Of a stretch of 64,000 bases of DNA, positions 21,262 to 33,687 are shown one piece after another; position 1 is the first letter of the stretch; each line of letters opens with the position of its first letter. The translations under genes were made by a program, and so were the position numbers. The DNA is taken from assembly GCA_032209605.1 (NCBI GenBank), contig JASFXZ010000027.1, forward strand, positions 9,877,372-9,941,371. Reading direction: 5' to 3'. The notes under the pieces are model-generated. The model saw only the letters and a list, made by a program, of their open reading frames with translations. It had not been told where the DNA came from and did not search any database. This DNA is from Mactromeris polynyma (lineage: Eukaryota > Mollusca > Bivalvia > Venerida > Mactridae).

Positions 21262-22100
21262 TCACGTGATATAAGTTAGTTTCTGTATTTTGGTATCACT
21301 ACAGCATTTAGATTGTAAGCGATTTAAACGAATGTCATTATATAGAGGACAGGCGAGCAAGAAGTGATATTCATCCTCTGTACCACATTCACAGTATGTG
21401 CAATCTCGATACTCTCTTAGACTACCATAGTGTACCATACAACAATTCCTATCCCTATAACTTGACTGGTGATATTTTTGCGTCACATTTTTTGGAAAAA
21501 AAAGTTTTTCAAGGTAAGTGCAACATGAGAAGAGTTCATTATATACACATTAACTTTTGACTGTATCTGACTGCGTTTGTCATTTTATACAAAGACAACC
21601 TATTTTAAAATTAGGTACCATCATAGGTAAAACCGTTAAAGATGTATCTGGCTTATCTGAACATACCATGTTTGCACTGGCTTCATACAGTATTGTTGTT
21701 ACATTGGCTAAAACATCTCTAATAACTATTGCAATATATAACCGATTGAAAATATCTGTTTTTACCATATTACTAACAGACAAAAATAGCCTGATTGTTA
21801 AGAAAACTGGACGTTTTTTAAAAAACAATTATGATGTACAAACATCTTTCTTCAACAAATACGGATCAATACAGTGCTTAAAACACCGGGCTTAACTACA
21901 ATCCTTACATTATCCAGCTGTACATGCAAACCACTCTAGTTCCGCACACATGCTTTAACTTCCCTATTTTACCTTTTTTTTTAAATTTTCTTATACAATA
22001 TACATCTGTCAACAGGGTCAAATGCCTTTTGAGAATCTATGGAAACAACATACAATGTATACGGACACAATAAAGAAACTGCAATATTTTCTGTATTTTC
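21262..22100 (-). pseudogene. LINE ORF2 fragment: RT motif and Cys-His tail
   Basis: On the minus strand, 22017-22028 encodes KAFD within 'VVSIDSQKAFDPVDRCI', matching the RT motif-A region of non-LTR retrotransposons. Further on, 21486-21262 encodes 74 residues with YRDRNC, then CTYCECGTEDEYHFLLACPLY, the C-x2-C...H-x4-C tail of ORF2. The region between is frame-shifted and lacks a readable RT core. This is a decayed copy. It is in opposite orientation to the LINE starting at 22417. Confidence 0.65.
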
Positions 22101-22416
22101 AACTACATGTACTCTGAATAAGTGAGTGAAATTTTCCAATACTTGCGTACACATTGCACTAATTTGTCTTTCATTTTATCGGACATTTGTCCTCCAGACA
22201 GGATGGTGTTACGCAACTTGTTGCACGTGCAAATCGAGCTACACTGTCGTATAGAATAGACAACAAATGTCATGATCTATACGATATATACACGAGCGTA
22301 AGCCCACGTGAATTTCATGAACGTTATATATACGATATAGACGGTTGATATATAGGCCGCTGATTTGACGGATTGCTGTGAGCGTGATCTAGTCTTATAT
22401 TAAAACTGTCCTCGAG

Positions 22417-22569
22417 ATGGTGCTTCCGTTTACACCTGGAGCATCGCCTTTCTGTGTAATGTATGGTGGGCGCATTTTATTATCAGAAGTGGAACTTAAC
22501 CCTGGACCCGATACTTCAAAGGAAACCCAGATGCTATTGAATGTCTTATCACTTTTTATAACATATTAA
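22417..22569 (+). pseudogene. LINE ORF1 start with 2A-like motif
   Basis: ATG at 22417 opens 50 codons to TAA at 22567-22569. Residues 21-31 read LLSEVELNPGP, close to the 2A ribosome-skipping motif D(V/I)ExNPGP with the first Asp replaced by Glu. 2A-like sequences at the very N-terminus of ORF1 are known in CR1/L2-type LINEs of sea urchins, molluscs and other invertebrates. A truncating stop and later stops show the copy is dead. About 200 bp upstream would be the LINE 5' UTR. Confidence 0.65.
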
Positions 22570-22989
22570 ACATGTGGTATAAATTGGTACTAAAACCCAT
22601 GTATTATTTTCGATATTTCACTGGTGCAATAACTCACGTGCGTGCGACGTCACAACAAAACAAGCCTAACGTAGACGCGCTCAAATAATGTTGACATTAT
22701 TAAATGTTTATTTTGCACGAAGTATGACATTTTACTCATTGAAAATTGATGTCTTGTTAGTTTGCATATGATTTTGTTTGCATATGATATGTGTTATAAG
22801 CATTTGAACTTGTATCTTGTGGGTGAAACTTATAAAAGAAAATTGTCGGAACTACTTTTTGATGCGTCAGCTTTTGTTTACCAAAGAGCGACTTACACAC
22901 GTCACTCTGTTTGCATATAATATGGTTAAGGTAATTTTTTGTTGAAATTCAGCCGTTTCTGCTGTTATGTTATAAATATAATCTTCCAT

Positions 22990-23106
22990 TCGTGTTCATT
23001 ATTTATTGAATTTATTAAACTCGCCGTCTAAAACCGATAATACTCGACAAAGCCTCATTTTTATCGCTTTTAGAAGACTCGTTAAATAAATTCAATAAAT
23101 AATGAC
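22990..23106. mobile_element. Foldback element, ~115 bp
   Basis: 'tcattatttattgaatttat' near 22997 is inverted at 23084-23104 ('aaataaattcaataaataatga'). The similarity extends inward through 'tctaaaacc/cgataa' with mismatches, so the whole segment can fold on itself. It appears inserted in the LINE copy 22417-24300. Confidence 0.6.
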
Positions 23107-23202
23107 CACTCATATAAGATCCTCTATTTATAGTATTCATGTTATCATCTTCCCACTTTCGGCCTATTGTTGCCAGCTGTCTTGACTTTTCCTGTAATGT
23201 AT

Positions 23203-23430
23203 TTCACTTATTAAATACCCTCCCGTTTGTCCTCTTTGATTCTCCTTAGTTGTCCCTTGTGGTCAGTCAGTCCATTTCTTGCGCCCCTGTTCCCTAACAT
23301 ATTTACCCTTGCGCCTCCTCAAATGCCTTATATTTTATGGACTGTTGTTTTCCCGGAGGTCTGTGTGGAGAGGTATTGTCTTATGTATGTGGCGTTCCCT
23401 GTAACAATTAACTTATTATATTTCTTTTGT
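23203..23430 (+). mobile_element. Dispersed element family A, copy 1 (plus)
   Basis: Contains 'gattctccttagttgtccc', 'ttgcgcccctgttccctaac', 'tttacccttgcgcctcc', 'ggtctgtgtggagaggtatt' and 'gtatgtggcgttccctgt'. The same ordered blocks recur at 27100-27425 (plus), 28030-28220 (minus) and 39425-39640 (minus). It is inserted between pieces of the LINE ORF1. No protein is apparent. Confidence 0.7.
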
Positions 23431-23432
23431 CA

Positions 23433-23760
23433 GAAACACGTGATGATATACGAGACGTTAACAGTGTGATAACCAGCGTAAAAGGCGAATTCAAAACCTT
23501 GTAAATGGAAATTGGTTCAGTTAAAGACAAAGTAAAGGCTGTCGTAATAAACCAAAACAAAATGGATAACAGGATAAAAACAAGTGGATGAAATAGTACA
23601 AGAGTTGCATTTGAATTTAACTACGATGTTTCGGAATCTGATATAATGTCACTTTCAGTAAATGATGAATTGACTGCTGAACGTTTGAATATTATGGAAA
23701 AGTAATTACATATCATTGATTTTGAAAGGCTGAGATATTCATTACTTGGCATTGAAGAGG
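23433..23760 (+). pseudogene. LINE ORF1 coiled-coil fragment
   Basis: The frame starting at GAAACACGT reads TRDDIRDVNSVITSVKGEF, a stop, then MEIGSVKDKVKAVV and QNKMDNRIK, and after further breaks LSVNDELTAERLNIMEK and RLRYSLLGIEE. The heptad-like, charged pattern followed by 'RLNIME..R.SLLGIEE' is typical of LINE ORF1 coiled coils. At least two stops interrupt it. Confidence 0.55.
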
Positions 23761-24077
23761 TTGGGTCTGTTTCTGTTCATTTGAAAGATCAAGTTTGAGT
23801 ATAAATACGAAAATACATAGAGATCTTTAATAATAAGATTTTCAAAAAAGCGAGTCTGATTTATTACAGCATTATATTCCATAATGATGTTTATACATAT
23901 GTTATGTAATATAATATCGCCATTTTGAGCAAAATGAAAAATGACCAAAGGCCACGCCCCACTAAGCCCAAATCCTGGATCCGCTTCTGGTTCCATTGGG
24001 GTCTGGCCTAGGTCTATCACAAAGAAATATATTCATTAAATTAGTAACATGAAGTATTGAAGGTTTTATGAATAAAA

Positions 24078-24300
24078 AAAGCTTACTGACATTTTTGAGA
24101 CACTGAAATTATATGATATTATCGCTATTAAGGAGACATCGGATATTGATTCCAACATTTGTGAACATTAAAATGCATACTATGAATGCTAGGAAAGCTC
24201 TCGGGGCTAGACCTATGGGAGGTGTTGCAGTTTTCGTTAAAATACTTCGACGAGAACTTCGACTTTGGTGTGATACTACCCTCTACTAAAAGTACGGTAT
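24078..24300 (+). pseudogene. LINE ORF2 endonuclease N-terminal fragment
   Basis: Reads LTDIFETLKLYDIIAIKETS, resembling the 'YDII.L.ETW' motif of AP-type endonucleases. After stops and a frame change it reads ALGARPMGGVAVFVKI, matching the 'R..GGVAVFVK' block. It continues the LINE beginning at 22417. The RT part is absent downstream, so the copy is 3'-truncated or rearranged. Confidence 0.55.
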
Positions 24301-24831
24301 TTATGACATTTAGTATATATTTTTTACAAAAGATGGAATATGTTCAGAAAACCTGTTTATTTTGTGTTTTACCGATGGGGGCATATTTGGGCCACCAGTT
24401 AACTACTTAGTTAACTAGAAAATTGGTTAACTATGTGGTTAACTATATAAGTATCGTGATGAATTTCCATACCAGATAAATATCTTACCACCATCAAATG
24501 TCTGATAGTGCCCACAACTGCCATCACAGAAATATGCCACCATATGAATTACAAGTAATTATAGCTCGAGTTGAAAATAAATTCTTCGTACAGAAAAAAT
24601 GATTCTGTGGTTGAAGAGATGTTGTTGCTCAAGAGAGGGCTGCTTTGTGGATAGTGCACTGTATATACAGTATCATATATTGTATTGTATCGAGCCAGAT
24701 TGACATGTCATTATATCAAGGCATGACATTGTTTTGCCATTGGTATATCAATGGCTCCCTGGCTGTGATCATTAATATATATTCTATATTTGTATTTCAT
24801 TTGCTTAATTATTGTATTTGTATTGTGTAGT

Positions 24832-25387
24832 GTAAGGTGGGGCAAACCGCCCATATTAGGCAATATTTTACGATACAATAATAACCATCAGTTCGATTAA
24901 GACATCACTGGCTATGCGTGCACGAGACCTATACATTTATAACATATTTAACACAAGATACAAAACGAGTTGAAGCTCAATAAATTGATCATAACATATG
25001 GAGCAAATCGCATTTTGATAAGGGACAATAACCTCTAAACATTATATATTTATAAATAGCTTCTGGTAATATGAAGTACAATTTCGCGATCATGTAAGCA
25101 CTGCATAAATACATTCAAACAAACGCACGAAAGGCAACACTCGAGAATACAAGGTTTACGAGGCAAAACTAACATATTAAATAAACAGCGTTAACACAAA
25201 ATAGTGTAAAATTACACAAACGAGAATTAAAAACTTACATTTGAGATACATGTTTAAATTTTTCGCGGTATTCACACCTGCGTACTTGACGTCACAAAAA
25301 GAATTTCCGCAGCACGGTAAATCTAACGATGTCAGAATTTTTACGCGTAGGCCTTTTACCTCGTATAGGCTTTTTGCCCCACCTTAC
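24832..25387. mobile_element. TIR element, ~556 bp
   Basis: Perfect 15-bp inverted ends gtaaggtggggcaaa (24832-24846) and tttgccccaccttac (25373-25387). The interior is AT-rich with no recognised protein. This end motif looks familiar from marine invertebrate DNA transposons, but I cannot name the superfamily. Confidence 0.6.
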
Positions 25388-26596
25388 CCTATATATGTCC
25401 ATCACGTTTACTTCCTTTTTTTTATCTCACTTATTAGGTCACATAGACTAGTACTGATCAGTGCTGCCCCCTACCCATTGAATCATTTGTGAAATGTTTT
25501 TTCTCTGTTCTTACTTTTAAAATTTAATCTATCATAATTTTATCCTCTTTACACTTCTCTCTGATCCAGCGGCATAGGTGACACGTGGACTTTTTTATTT
25601 CGCGTTTACGTGCTCACGCGAAAGGGTATCGCGTTCTCAGGCGAAGGGAAAACGTTTGCAAATATCTATTTATGTGACTTTTGCATAACACAACCTTAGT
25701 ATAGACGTAAATTTGCTACATTTTCTCAGTTATTTTTGTTTGTCTTTTTTTATAAATTCCCATTCCCTGTCACTAATTTCCTTTTTCCTGTTGCCATTTG
25801 TCATTTATTTAGATAAATTTTGTTGTTCTCTCACATTCTGATATAACTAATTTAGTTACTGAGAGCAAGGACAGTATAAAGCTGTTGGTTAACTTTGTAC
25901 TGGATTATTTACTATGTGTGTTATCGTGTGCATAATTATGGTGGCATAATACTGCCACCAGTTAGCATGATAGCGTTCGCGAATTGTTTCGTGTTAACCA
26001 CTTAATTATAGCTATCTAGTTAATATTCGTGATACATTTTCGGTAGCTTTTGTTTGTGGAAGCTTATAAGCTAAGTTACCGATAATTTTTATATTATTCC
26101 TGTATTTGTGAACTGTTTCTCCACTTGTTGTTATGAAAAATGATCCTGACTGACTTACTGAGTTTGGCGATGTACTAAATATGCTACTTTACTGTGATGG
26201 CTTATTTCGTATTTCCCGTTTCTAGCTCGACCGGATATTGGCCATCCTCATCGCAATATCGCTAATAATTGAACCATTTCCGTAATTTAGCTCAAATCGC
26301 AAAACAATACACGGGACACTAAACAGATGACACACAATGGTCTTTTAATTAGAGCAAACCTGGTGTCCTACCGAAATAATCAATGGATGTAACAAACCGA
26401 CTATGATTAGTAATCTACTGACTTGACTCCGACTCTTGCTTCAATCATCGTATACTTAGAGATGATGTGAGCCAGGAACGTTTATACAGACAAATGCTTT
26501 TCGAAGATCCTACCTTATAACACGACACAATAAACGAATAAATTAATAACAAATTGGTACAAATATTAACTGCATATATGTATACGAATATATCGC
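25388..26596. other. Non-coding stretch
   Basis: AT-rich intergenic DNA. Nothing beyond short chance open frames. Confidence 0.4.
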
Positions 26597-26795
26597 AGGG
26601 ACGGATTCATGATTTTGTGTTATGGGGGCTTAGGGGGGGGGGGGGGGCGTAACTTTTTGGTCATTTTTGGGTTTTGCTCAAGCCTTATAAAACGGCAGTG
26701 ACTGTGTTTTATTCTTTGTTTTTAACTGGGACAAAGGTTGGGCAATTTTAGGGGGGGGGGGCTCCGGGTACCCCCTGGATCTACTAGTGTATCGG
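26597..26795. mobile_element. hAT-like MITE with poly-G tracts
   Basis: The left end 'gcagggacggattcatga' and right end 'ccctggatctactagtg' resemble the widespread CAGGGGCGGATCCAG-type ends. Internal G runs (about 26631-26647 and 26752-26761) are typical of these elements in animals. Non-coding. Confidence 0.5.
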
Positions 26796-27099
26796 AAATA
26801 TTTGTCTGCGGAAGTTAATCTTTCTTAAGCCGTAACAATCTTAAAACTACTTTTAACAGGTATTGAACACTAAACCTTTTCAGCAGAGCCATCAAATCAA
26901 GTTATCTAAACCGGACAAACTAAAACGGTTACTTTGGGTGATAATGTAATAAAGAAAACTCCGAGTGGTTTGATGTTATATTTCTTAACCAAAATATAAA
27001 CTATGAAGTGTACTCTTTTATTACTGCAATTCACACCCCCTTTCCGCCTATGGTTACTAACATTCTTGGCTTGTTCCATCCATCAAACTCCCCCAATTG

Positions 27100-27425
27100 T
27101 TGTCCCCAAATTATCCATGTTTGTTTCTGTTGGTAGGCCATACCATTCATTGCACGCCTATTCCCATACCTGTTCACCCTTGCACGCCTATTGCCATACA
27201 TGTTCACCCTTGCACGCCTATTGCCATACATGTTCACCCTTGCACGCCTATTGCCATACATGTTCACCCTTGTATGCCTATTCCCGTACCTGTTCACCCT
27301 TGCACGCCTATTCCCATACCTGCCCAACCTTGCATTTCATCAATCCCTAATGTTTTGTAGAATGTTGTTTCCTTGTGGTCTGTGTAGGGAGGCATCTTAT
27401 GTATGTGGCACTCCCTGTATCAACT
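27100..27425 (+). mobile_element. Dispersed element family A, copy 2, with internal tandem expansion
   Basis: The right part matches copy 1 ('ccttgtggtctgtgtaggga', 'cttatgtatgtggcactccc'). The left part is diverged. The middle, equivalent to 'ttgcgcccctgttccctaac' of copy 1, is expanded into a 30-bp array (27151-27334). Confidence 0.65.
27151..27334 (+). repeat. Minisatellite, 30 bp x 6
   Basis: Unit 'tgcacgcctattgccataca' + 'tgttcaccct', with variants at ttccca/ttgcca and cacgcc/tatgcc. The period is a multiple of 3, so frames are open on both strands. It is nested in a family A element. Confidence 0.92.
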
Positions 27426-28029
27426 AAATCTCTCTTTTTTTAACTCTATGAGAGGTTAAAAGTTCAAATACTCCATTTATTCTTTTAAATGAATACCGAA
27501 ATTCACATCGCGATAACGGTTAGGCCTGCTAGATTAATGTATATGGATAATGTATGGATAATAATTCATTACATTTATAATTAGATATTCATAAAATACA
27601 TGTATAAAATAGGAAGTTTTCTTTTTTGTTGAGTCAACACGCTTCTTAACAGGTGAAAAAAACATCTAAAATATTTACACCATTTATATTCAGATGTTGC
27701 AAGTAATGCATATCTAGTGATTAAAGAAAACAATGGTCTAATTGTGGCAATGATGTTACATACGGACGCCATGTGGAAGGAAACAGAGACAGACTGTACG
27801 CCGGCAATAAGGACCAGCGCATGTAGACGGTTGTTACGTGTAACCTTAGATACAAAGTCATTGTCTGTGCCTTTAGATGAACGTAATGCCTTTGGTCGCT
27901 TGTGGCCTTGCCATCAGTCATGTATCGTTCCATGTACGTTTCGGTGTTGTATTCCAGGTATGTACCCCACTGGTCCGTTTTGTATTGTTATGTTGTCCCT
28001 TCATGTGTTAGTCTCTTCCCTATACGTAA

Positions 28030-28220
28030 AAGAGAGAGAATACGTAACTACAGTAAACGCCACATACATAAGACAATGCCTTCCCACGCAGATCTCCGGA
28101 AAAACAACAAACCACAAAACATAAGGCACTAAAGGAGGTCAAACGGTACACATATTAAGCAACTGAGGCGCAAGGAATGGCCCAGCTGACCACAAGGAAT
28201 AACTAGGAGAATCAAAGTGG
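28030..28220 (-). mobile_element. Dispersed element family A, copy 3 (minus)
   Basis: On the plus strand it reads 'cgccacatacataagacaat', 'ggcactaaaggagg', 'gcgcaaggaatggc', 'gaccacaaggaataactagg' and 'agaatcaaagtgg', the reverse complement of copy 1 blocks. Only about 600 bp separates it from copy 2, in inverted orientation. Confidence 0.65.
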
Positions 28221-29087
28221 ACAGTCTAGATCTGTGTTTGGAAGTTTTGTGAAAGTGGCCATCCCTTGTCTGCAATTGTTTTCACTTTTTACACCCAAAA
28301 TATTCAGTGTTGCAAGTTGTTTTTACTTTAAACTTATTTAATTTACATCGATTGTGAATCAAGTTCTGACAATTTATACTAGTCACACGTGATGAATGCA
28401 TACCCTTTATAGTTTTCTACGTGTTAATATGTATGCGAAGCCGAAATATAAATACATGTAAATGCATATTCATGACCATGTAGTAGATATACACTTTATC
28501 AGCTAAATGTTTCGGACAATATAAGCCTTAATTTACACACCATATATAGACTTCTCGTAGAGCTCTCAAAAGCAATTGAAAAAAAGTGTTGATTATAAAT
28601 TTAATGGGTAATTCCCATAATTGCAAATTTTAATAATTGTCCGAAACACTCCAGATAAAAGTACAAGATTTATGGCCGGTATCACAATTGATGACATTAT
28701 TTGCACTCTGTTTGATCTGTTTGTGACTTCTGTCCATCGGAGAAAAGTACATCATTAGATGCTCGTAGAAACCATATGAAGACATTGTAATGATCGGATA
28801 GCAAACGGATACGTTAAAAAAAAAATTAGAGAAACGAAATAATGACGTATTGTTGAGTCCCGGAGCTGCAAATGGAATGCTATAGAAGTAATATAACGAA
28901 ATGCAATGCCTTTGTCACGTTTCATCTCCGTCGTCTCAGCATTATAAGGCGTAAATTGTTATCCTCTTAAAGATTATGCAGACGTGGGGTGCAAAGTAGA
29001 ATATAATACCAGAGATTCCATGCTGTGTTAATGTATAAATGCTATTCAAATAATACGACCATAATGCTGCTGGTTTGCTGATATAAA
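28221..29087. other. Non-coding stretch
   Basis: AT-rich, no recognised feature. Confidence 0.4.
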
Positions 29088-29297
29088 TGTAGAACACCCA
29101 GGTTATGTCGGTGAACACGATTTGTAGAACACCCAGGTTATGTCGGTGAACACGATATGTAGAACACCCAGGTTATGTCGGTGAACACGATATGTAGAAC
29201 ACCCAGGTTATGTCGGTGAACACGATATGTAGAACACCCAGGTTATGTCGGTGAACACGATATGTAGAACACCCAGGTTATGTCGGTGAACACGATA
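29088..29297 (+). repeat. Minisatellite, 35 bp x 6
   Basis: Unit 'tgtagaacacccaggttatg' + 'tcggtgaacacgata'. Copies are nearly identical (one gatt/gata difference), so expansion is recent. Confidence 0.95.
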
Positions 29298-29861
29298 AAT
29301 GAATACAACGACCTTCATTTTATTAATTAGTTTAAATAATGTAGAAATTCTGTTCTCATCAGACTTTTTGTGGTTTAGTTTTGATCAATGTAATGCACAT
29401 TTCGTTCTGTAAAATAATTAATGCCGTATATGATTACGAAGCAATAGCAATAACAACTGGATAAAAAACGTGAAACAAATGGAACATACTAATTATAATA
29501 TCAACGATTCCATAGAGCAAACTATCTTGTAACTTCTGTTAAGCCATCGAGTATATATTTGACTGGCGTTAAGAGTTTTTTGTTTATATATCTACGTTCT
29601 GGATGCATACTCATTATAACGTTCGCCGTGACTGACGTTTGGAGAGTGTTCAGCAGGGATTTTCTTACTTATACTGTTTTACTGTTTTATTTGGGTGATG
29701 AAAAGATAAGTGTGAAAGTGAGTGCACCCGTAAACCAGCTTTAAAGCCCCGTGGTGTTATTTCCGCATACCGTTCCAAGGCGGTGCTCATATTTCCACCA
29801 AACATATATGTTTGTGTCTAATCTCCCCTTTACCTTTGTAAATTGTTTACATGTATGCATA

Positions 29862-32287
29862 TCACGTCTCCTAGTGATGTTCTGGTGGCTGAACTCTTTG
29901 TGTGTGGTATGTCATGTCTCCTAGTGATGTTCTGGTTGCTGTACACTTTGTGTGTGGTATGTCATGTGTCCTTGTGATGGTCTGGTGGCTGTACACTTTG
30001 TGTGTGGTATGTCTTGTGTCCTTGTGATGGTCTGGTTGCTGTACACTTTGTGTGTGGTATGTCGTGTGTCCTTGTGATGGTCTGGTGGCTGTACACTTTG
30101 TGTGTGGTATGTCTTGTGTCCTTGTGATGGTCTGGTTGCTGTACACTTTGTGTGTGGTATGTCGTGTGTCCTTGTGATGTTCTGGTGGCTGTACACTTTG
30201 TGTGTGGTATGTCGTGTGTCCTTGTGATGGTCTGGTGGCTGTACACTTTGTGTGTGGTATGTCGTGTGTCCTTGTGATGGTCTGGTGGCTGTACACTTTG
30301 TGTGTGGTATGTCGTGTGTCCTTGTGATGGTCTGGTGGCTGTACACTTTGTGTGTGGTATGTCGTGTGTCCTTGTGATGGTCTGGTGGCTGTACACTTTG
30401 TGTGTGGTATGTCGTGTGTCCTTGTGATGGTCTGGTTGCTGTACACTTTGTGTGTGGTATGTCGTGTGTCCTTGTGATGGTCTGGTTGCTGTACACTTTG
30501 TGTGTGGTATGTCGTGTGTCCTTGTGATGGTCTGGTGGCTGTACACTTTGTGTGTGGTATGTCGTGTGTCCTTGTGATGGTCTGGTTGCTGTACACTTTG
30601 TGTGTGGTATGTCGTGTGTCCTTGTGATGGTCTGGTTGCTGTACTCTTTGTGTGTGGTATGTCGTGTGTCCTTGTGATGGTCTGGTTGCTGTACACTTTG
30701 TGTGTGGTATGTCGTGTGTCCTTGTGATGGTCTGGTGGCTGTACACTTTGTGTGTGGTATGTCATGTGTCCTTGTGATGTTCTGGTGGCTGTACACTTTG
30801 TGTGTGGTATGTTATGTGTCCTTGTGATGTTCTGGTTGCTGTACACTTTGTGTGTGTGGTATGTCGTGTGTCCTTGTGATGTTCTGGTGGCTGAACTCTT
30901 TGTGTGTGGTATGTCATGTGTCCTTGTGATGTTCTGGTTGCTGTACACTTTGTGTGTGTGGTATGTCGTGTGTCCTTGTGATGGTCTGGTGGCTGTACAC
31001 TTTGTGTGTGGTATGTCGTGTGTCCTTGTGATGTTCTGGTTGCTGTACACTTTGTGTGTGGTATGTCGTGTGTCCTTGTGATGTTCTGGTTGCTGTACAC
31101 TTTGTGTGTGGTATGTCATGTCTCCTTGTGATGTTCTGGTTGCTGTACACTTTGTGTATGATATGTCATGTGTCTTTGTGATGTTCTGGTTGCTGTACAC
31201 TTTGTGTATGGTATGTCATGTGTCCTTGTGATGTTCTGGTTGCTTTACACTTTGTGTATGGTATGTCGTGTGTCCTTGTGATGTTCTGGTTGCTTTACAC
31301 TTTGTGTGTGGTATGTCATGGCTCCTTGTGATGGTCTGGTGGCTGTACACTTTGTGTATGGTATGTCATGTGTCCTTGTGATGTTCTGGTTGCTTTACAC
31401 TTTGTGTATGGTATGTCGTGTGTCCTTGTGATGTTCTGGTTGCTTTACACTTTGTGTATGGTATGTCGTGTGTCCTTGTGATGTTCTGGTTGCTTTACAA
31501 TTTGTGTATGGTATGTCGTGTGTCCTTGTGATGTTCTGGTGGCTTTACACTTTGTGTGTGGTATGTCATGTGTCCTTGTGATGTTCTGGTTGCTTTACAC
31601 TTTGTGTATGGTATGTCATGTGTCCTTGTGATGTTCTAGTTGCTTTACACTTTGTGTGTGGTATGTCATGTGTCCTTGTGATGTTCTAGTTGCTTTACAC
31701 TTTGTGTGTGGTATGTCATGTGTCCTTGTGATGTTCTGGTTGCTTTACACTTTGTGTGTGGTATGTCATGTGTCCTTGTGATGTTCTAGTTGCTTTACAC
31801 TTTGTGTATGGTATGTCATGTGTCTTTGTGATGTTCTGGTTGCTTTACACTTTGTGTGTGGTATGTCATGTGTCCTTGTGATGTTCTAGTTGCTTTACAC
31901 TTTGTGTATGGTATGTCATGTGTCTTTGTGATGTTCTAGTTGCTTTACACTTTGTGTATGGTATGTCATGTGTCTTTGTGATGTTCTGGTTGCTTTACAC
32001 TTTGTGTGTGGTATGTCATGTGTCCTTGTGATGGTCTGGTGGCTGTACACTTAGTATGTGTGGTATGTCATGTCTCATTGTGATGTTCTGGTGACTGTAC
32101 ACTTTGTGTATGTGTGGTATGTCATATCTCCCTGTGATGTTCTGGTGGATGTACACTTTGTGTATGTGTGGTATGTCATGTCTCCCTGTGATGTTCTGGT
32201 TGATGTACACTTTGTGTACGTGTGGTATGTCATGTCTCCCTGTGATGTTCTGGTGGCTACACTCTTTGTTAGTGTTATGTCTTGCTC
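29862..32287 (+). repeat. Minisatellite, 50 bp (54 bp at right edge) x ~48
   Basis: Unit 'cttgtgatggtctggtggct' + 'gtacactttgtgtgtggtat' + 'gtcgtgtgtc'. Units at about 29960-30770 carry gatggtctgg and gtacac. Units at about 31230-32000 carry gatgttct and tttacac with tgtatggtatgtcatg. The outermost units are the most diverged (tctcctag left, tctccctg right, with an added tatg making 54 bp). Minus-strand open frames up to 412 codons with a 50-residue period are artefacts of a stop-free unit. Confidence 0.97.
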
Positions 32288-33458
32288 TAATTCTCTAGAA
32301 TATCTGAAATGATAATCAGCGGGTCACAATGTTTGATATTTCTAGTTCAGATTATTTGTTAAGTAATGAGATAGTATTAAGTTAAAATTAGAATCATAAG
32401 TCTTATCCTTATGAGAACAAAGAGGATTAAACGTGCGTCATATTGCAAACAAGAAACCGTTGAATCCTCTACACCAGTGTCGCTGTAGTCTGTCGTTGAA
32501 CAATTCAACGTCAACTGATTTACCAATCTGAAATGGTTCCTTTTTGAAATTATGTTCGACTCTTACTTAAATGAATGAAGTTGGGCAGAAAATGCCATAA
32601 GTTCACAACCACTGCAAAAGCACAAAGAGACGTAATTATGCGCAAACATGTAAACAATTACAAAAGCAAAACGGACGGAATACTTCACATGGAGAAATCC
32701 CACGCAACTACGGCTGCGATACAACTTCGTTCCATTGAACTTCTAGGATTGTGAATCCCATCCACTACTGAGTTCCGAAACAGTGGATGAAACCAAAACC
32801 CGAGTTTATGTAGAACAAGACTCATAATGAAAAACCTATTACTATCCAGTGAACCCACTCATTGGTCAATCGTATGATACTTTTCTGAAGTACATAGTAT
32901 AATCACAGAAAAATTAGATTCCTGGCCAGAGATGCTCATTTAAAAAAAACTCACTCACTGTTTAAAATAAATTTATTACATCCGTTTGCCTCTCGGTCGA
33001 CAGAATTTTACCGCAACAATATTTTATTAACTTATATCTCTAACTCTATTGACCGACCACAGTATTAGTGTAACAGTTCTTATATTGTCCAAATAAAGCT
33101 GTTAACCCACTATATGAAGTTGAATACCGTAAATGCGGAAATATCCCGTTTTTATGCCGCCGCTATATATATCGGTGGGGTGGGGGGGGGGGGGCAGTAA
33201 GAGTTGCTTACAGTGTGTAACTGTATTCGGTGTTTTATAATTTCGTAGTCAAGTTCATTATTGCTATAAATAAATGTGTAGACACATTTCGTACATTTAC
33301 CACATGTGGCTATGACCTCCTGGTCGTTCGAAATAAAAACGTGTTAACTTGTAAAGACCTAAAGCTATACGTTATACCCATTGCATTGACGTCAGTAAAG
33401 ATTGCTGGTCACTCCAGATCCTAAATGGATTTCGGTTATTCACCGAAATTCAGTCGCT
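32288..33458. other. Non-coding stretch
   Basis: AT-rich, with a poly-G tract near 33176-33193. 'acggacggaatacttcacat' near 32670 echoes 'atggacggaatacgtcacgc' near 39636, so part may be dispersed repeat. No gene recognised. Confidence 0.4.
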
Positions 33459-33643
33459 TTAAGCGGCCATTTCACCAAGGATTATAATGGTCTCGATAGT
33501 ACCCGATCCTTTTTTTGGTCGATCGGCCGCATTTTTGCGAAAATAGTCGGGAACCTGCGAGCACTGTCGAGCACTACCTATACCTTCGGGGGAAGATCTG
33601 GCGCCATCGCCTCAGTCCTCCGAGGGTCGGGTACCGAAAAAGT

Positions 33644-33687
33644 GATCGGCTACTGTTTTTAAACATGTTGAAAAACAGTAGCCGATC
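33644..33687. repeat. Hairpin, perfect 17-bp arms, 10-nt loop
   Basis: gatcggctactgttttt (33644-33660) pairs exactly with 33671-33687. It lies in the left non-coding part of the Harbinger element. Confidence 0.9.

Noticed and set aside
22417..22569. 2A motif as evidence of an endogenous RNA virus
   Set aside because: The downstream coiled-coil ORF1 and endonuclease-like fragments fit a LINE, which is a known host of 2A-like motifs. No viral replicase or capsid is seen.
29871..31200. Minus-strand open frames of 412 and 291 codons with a 50-residue period
   Set aside because: Artefact of the stop-free 50-bp unit read through three frames.
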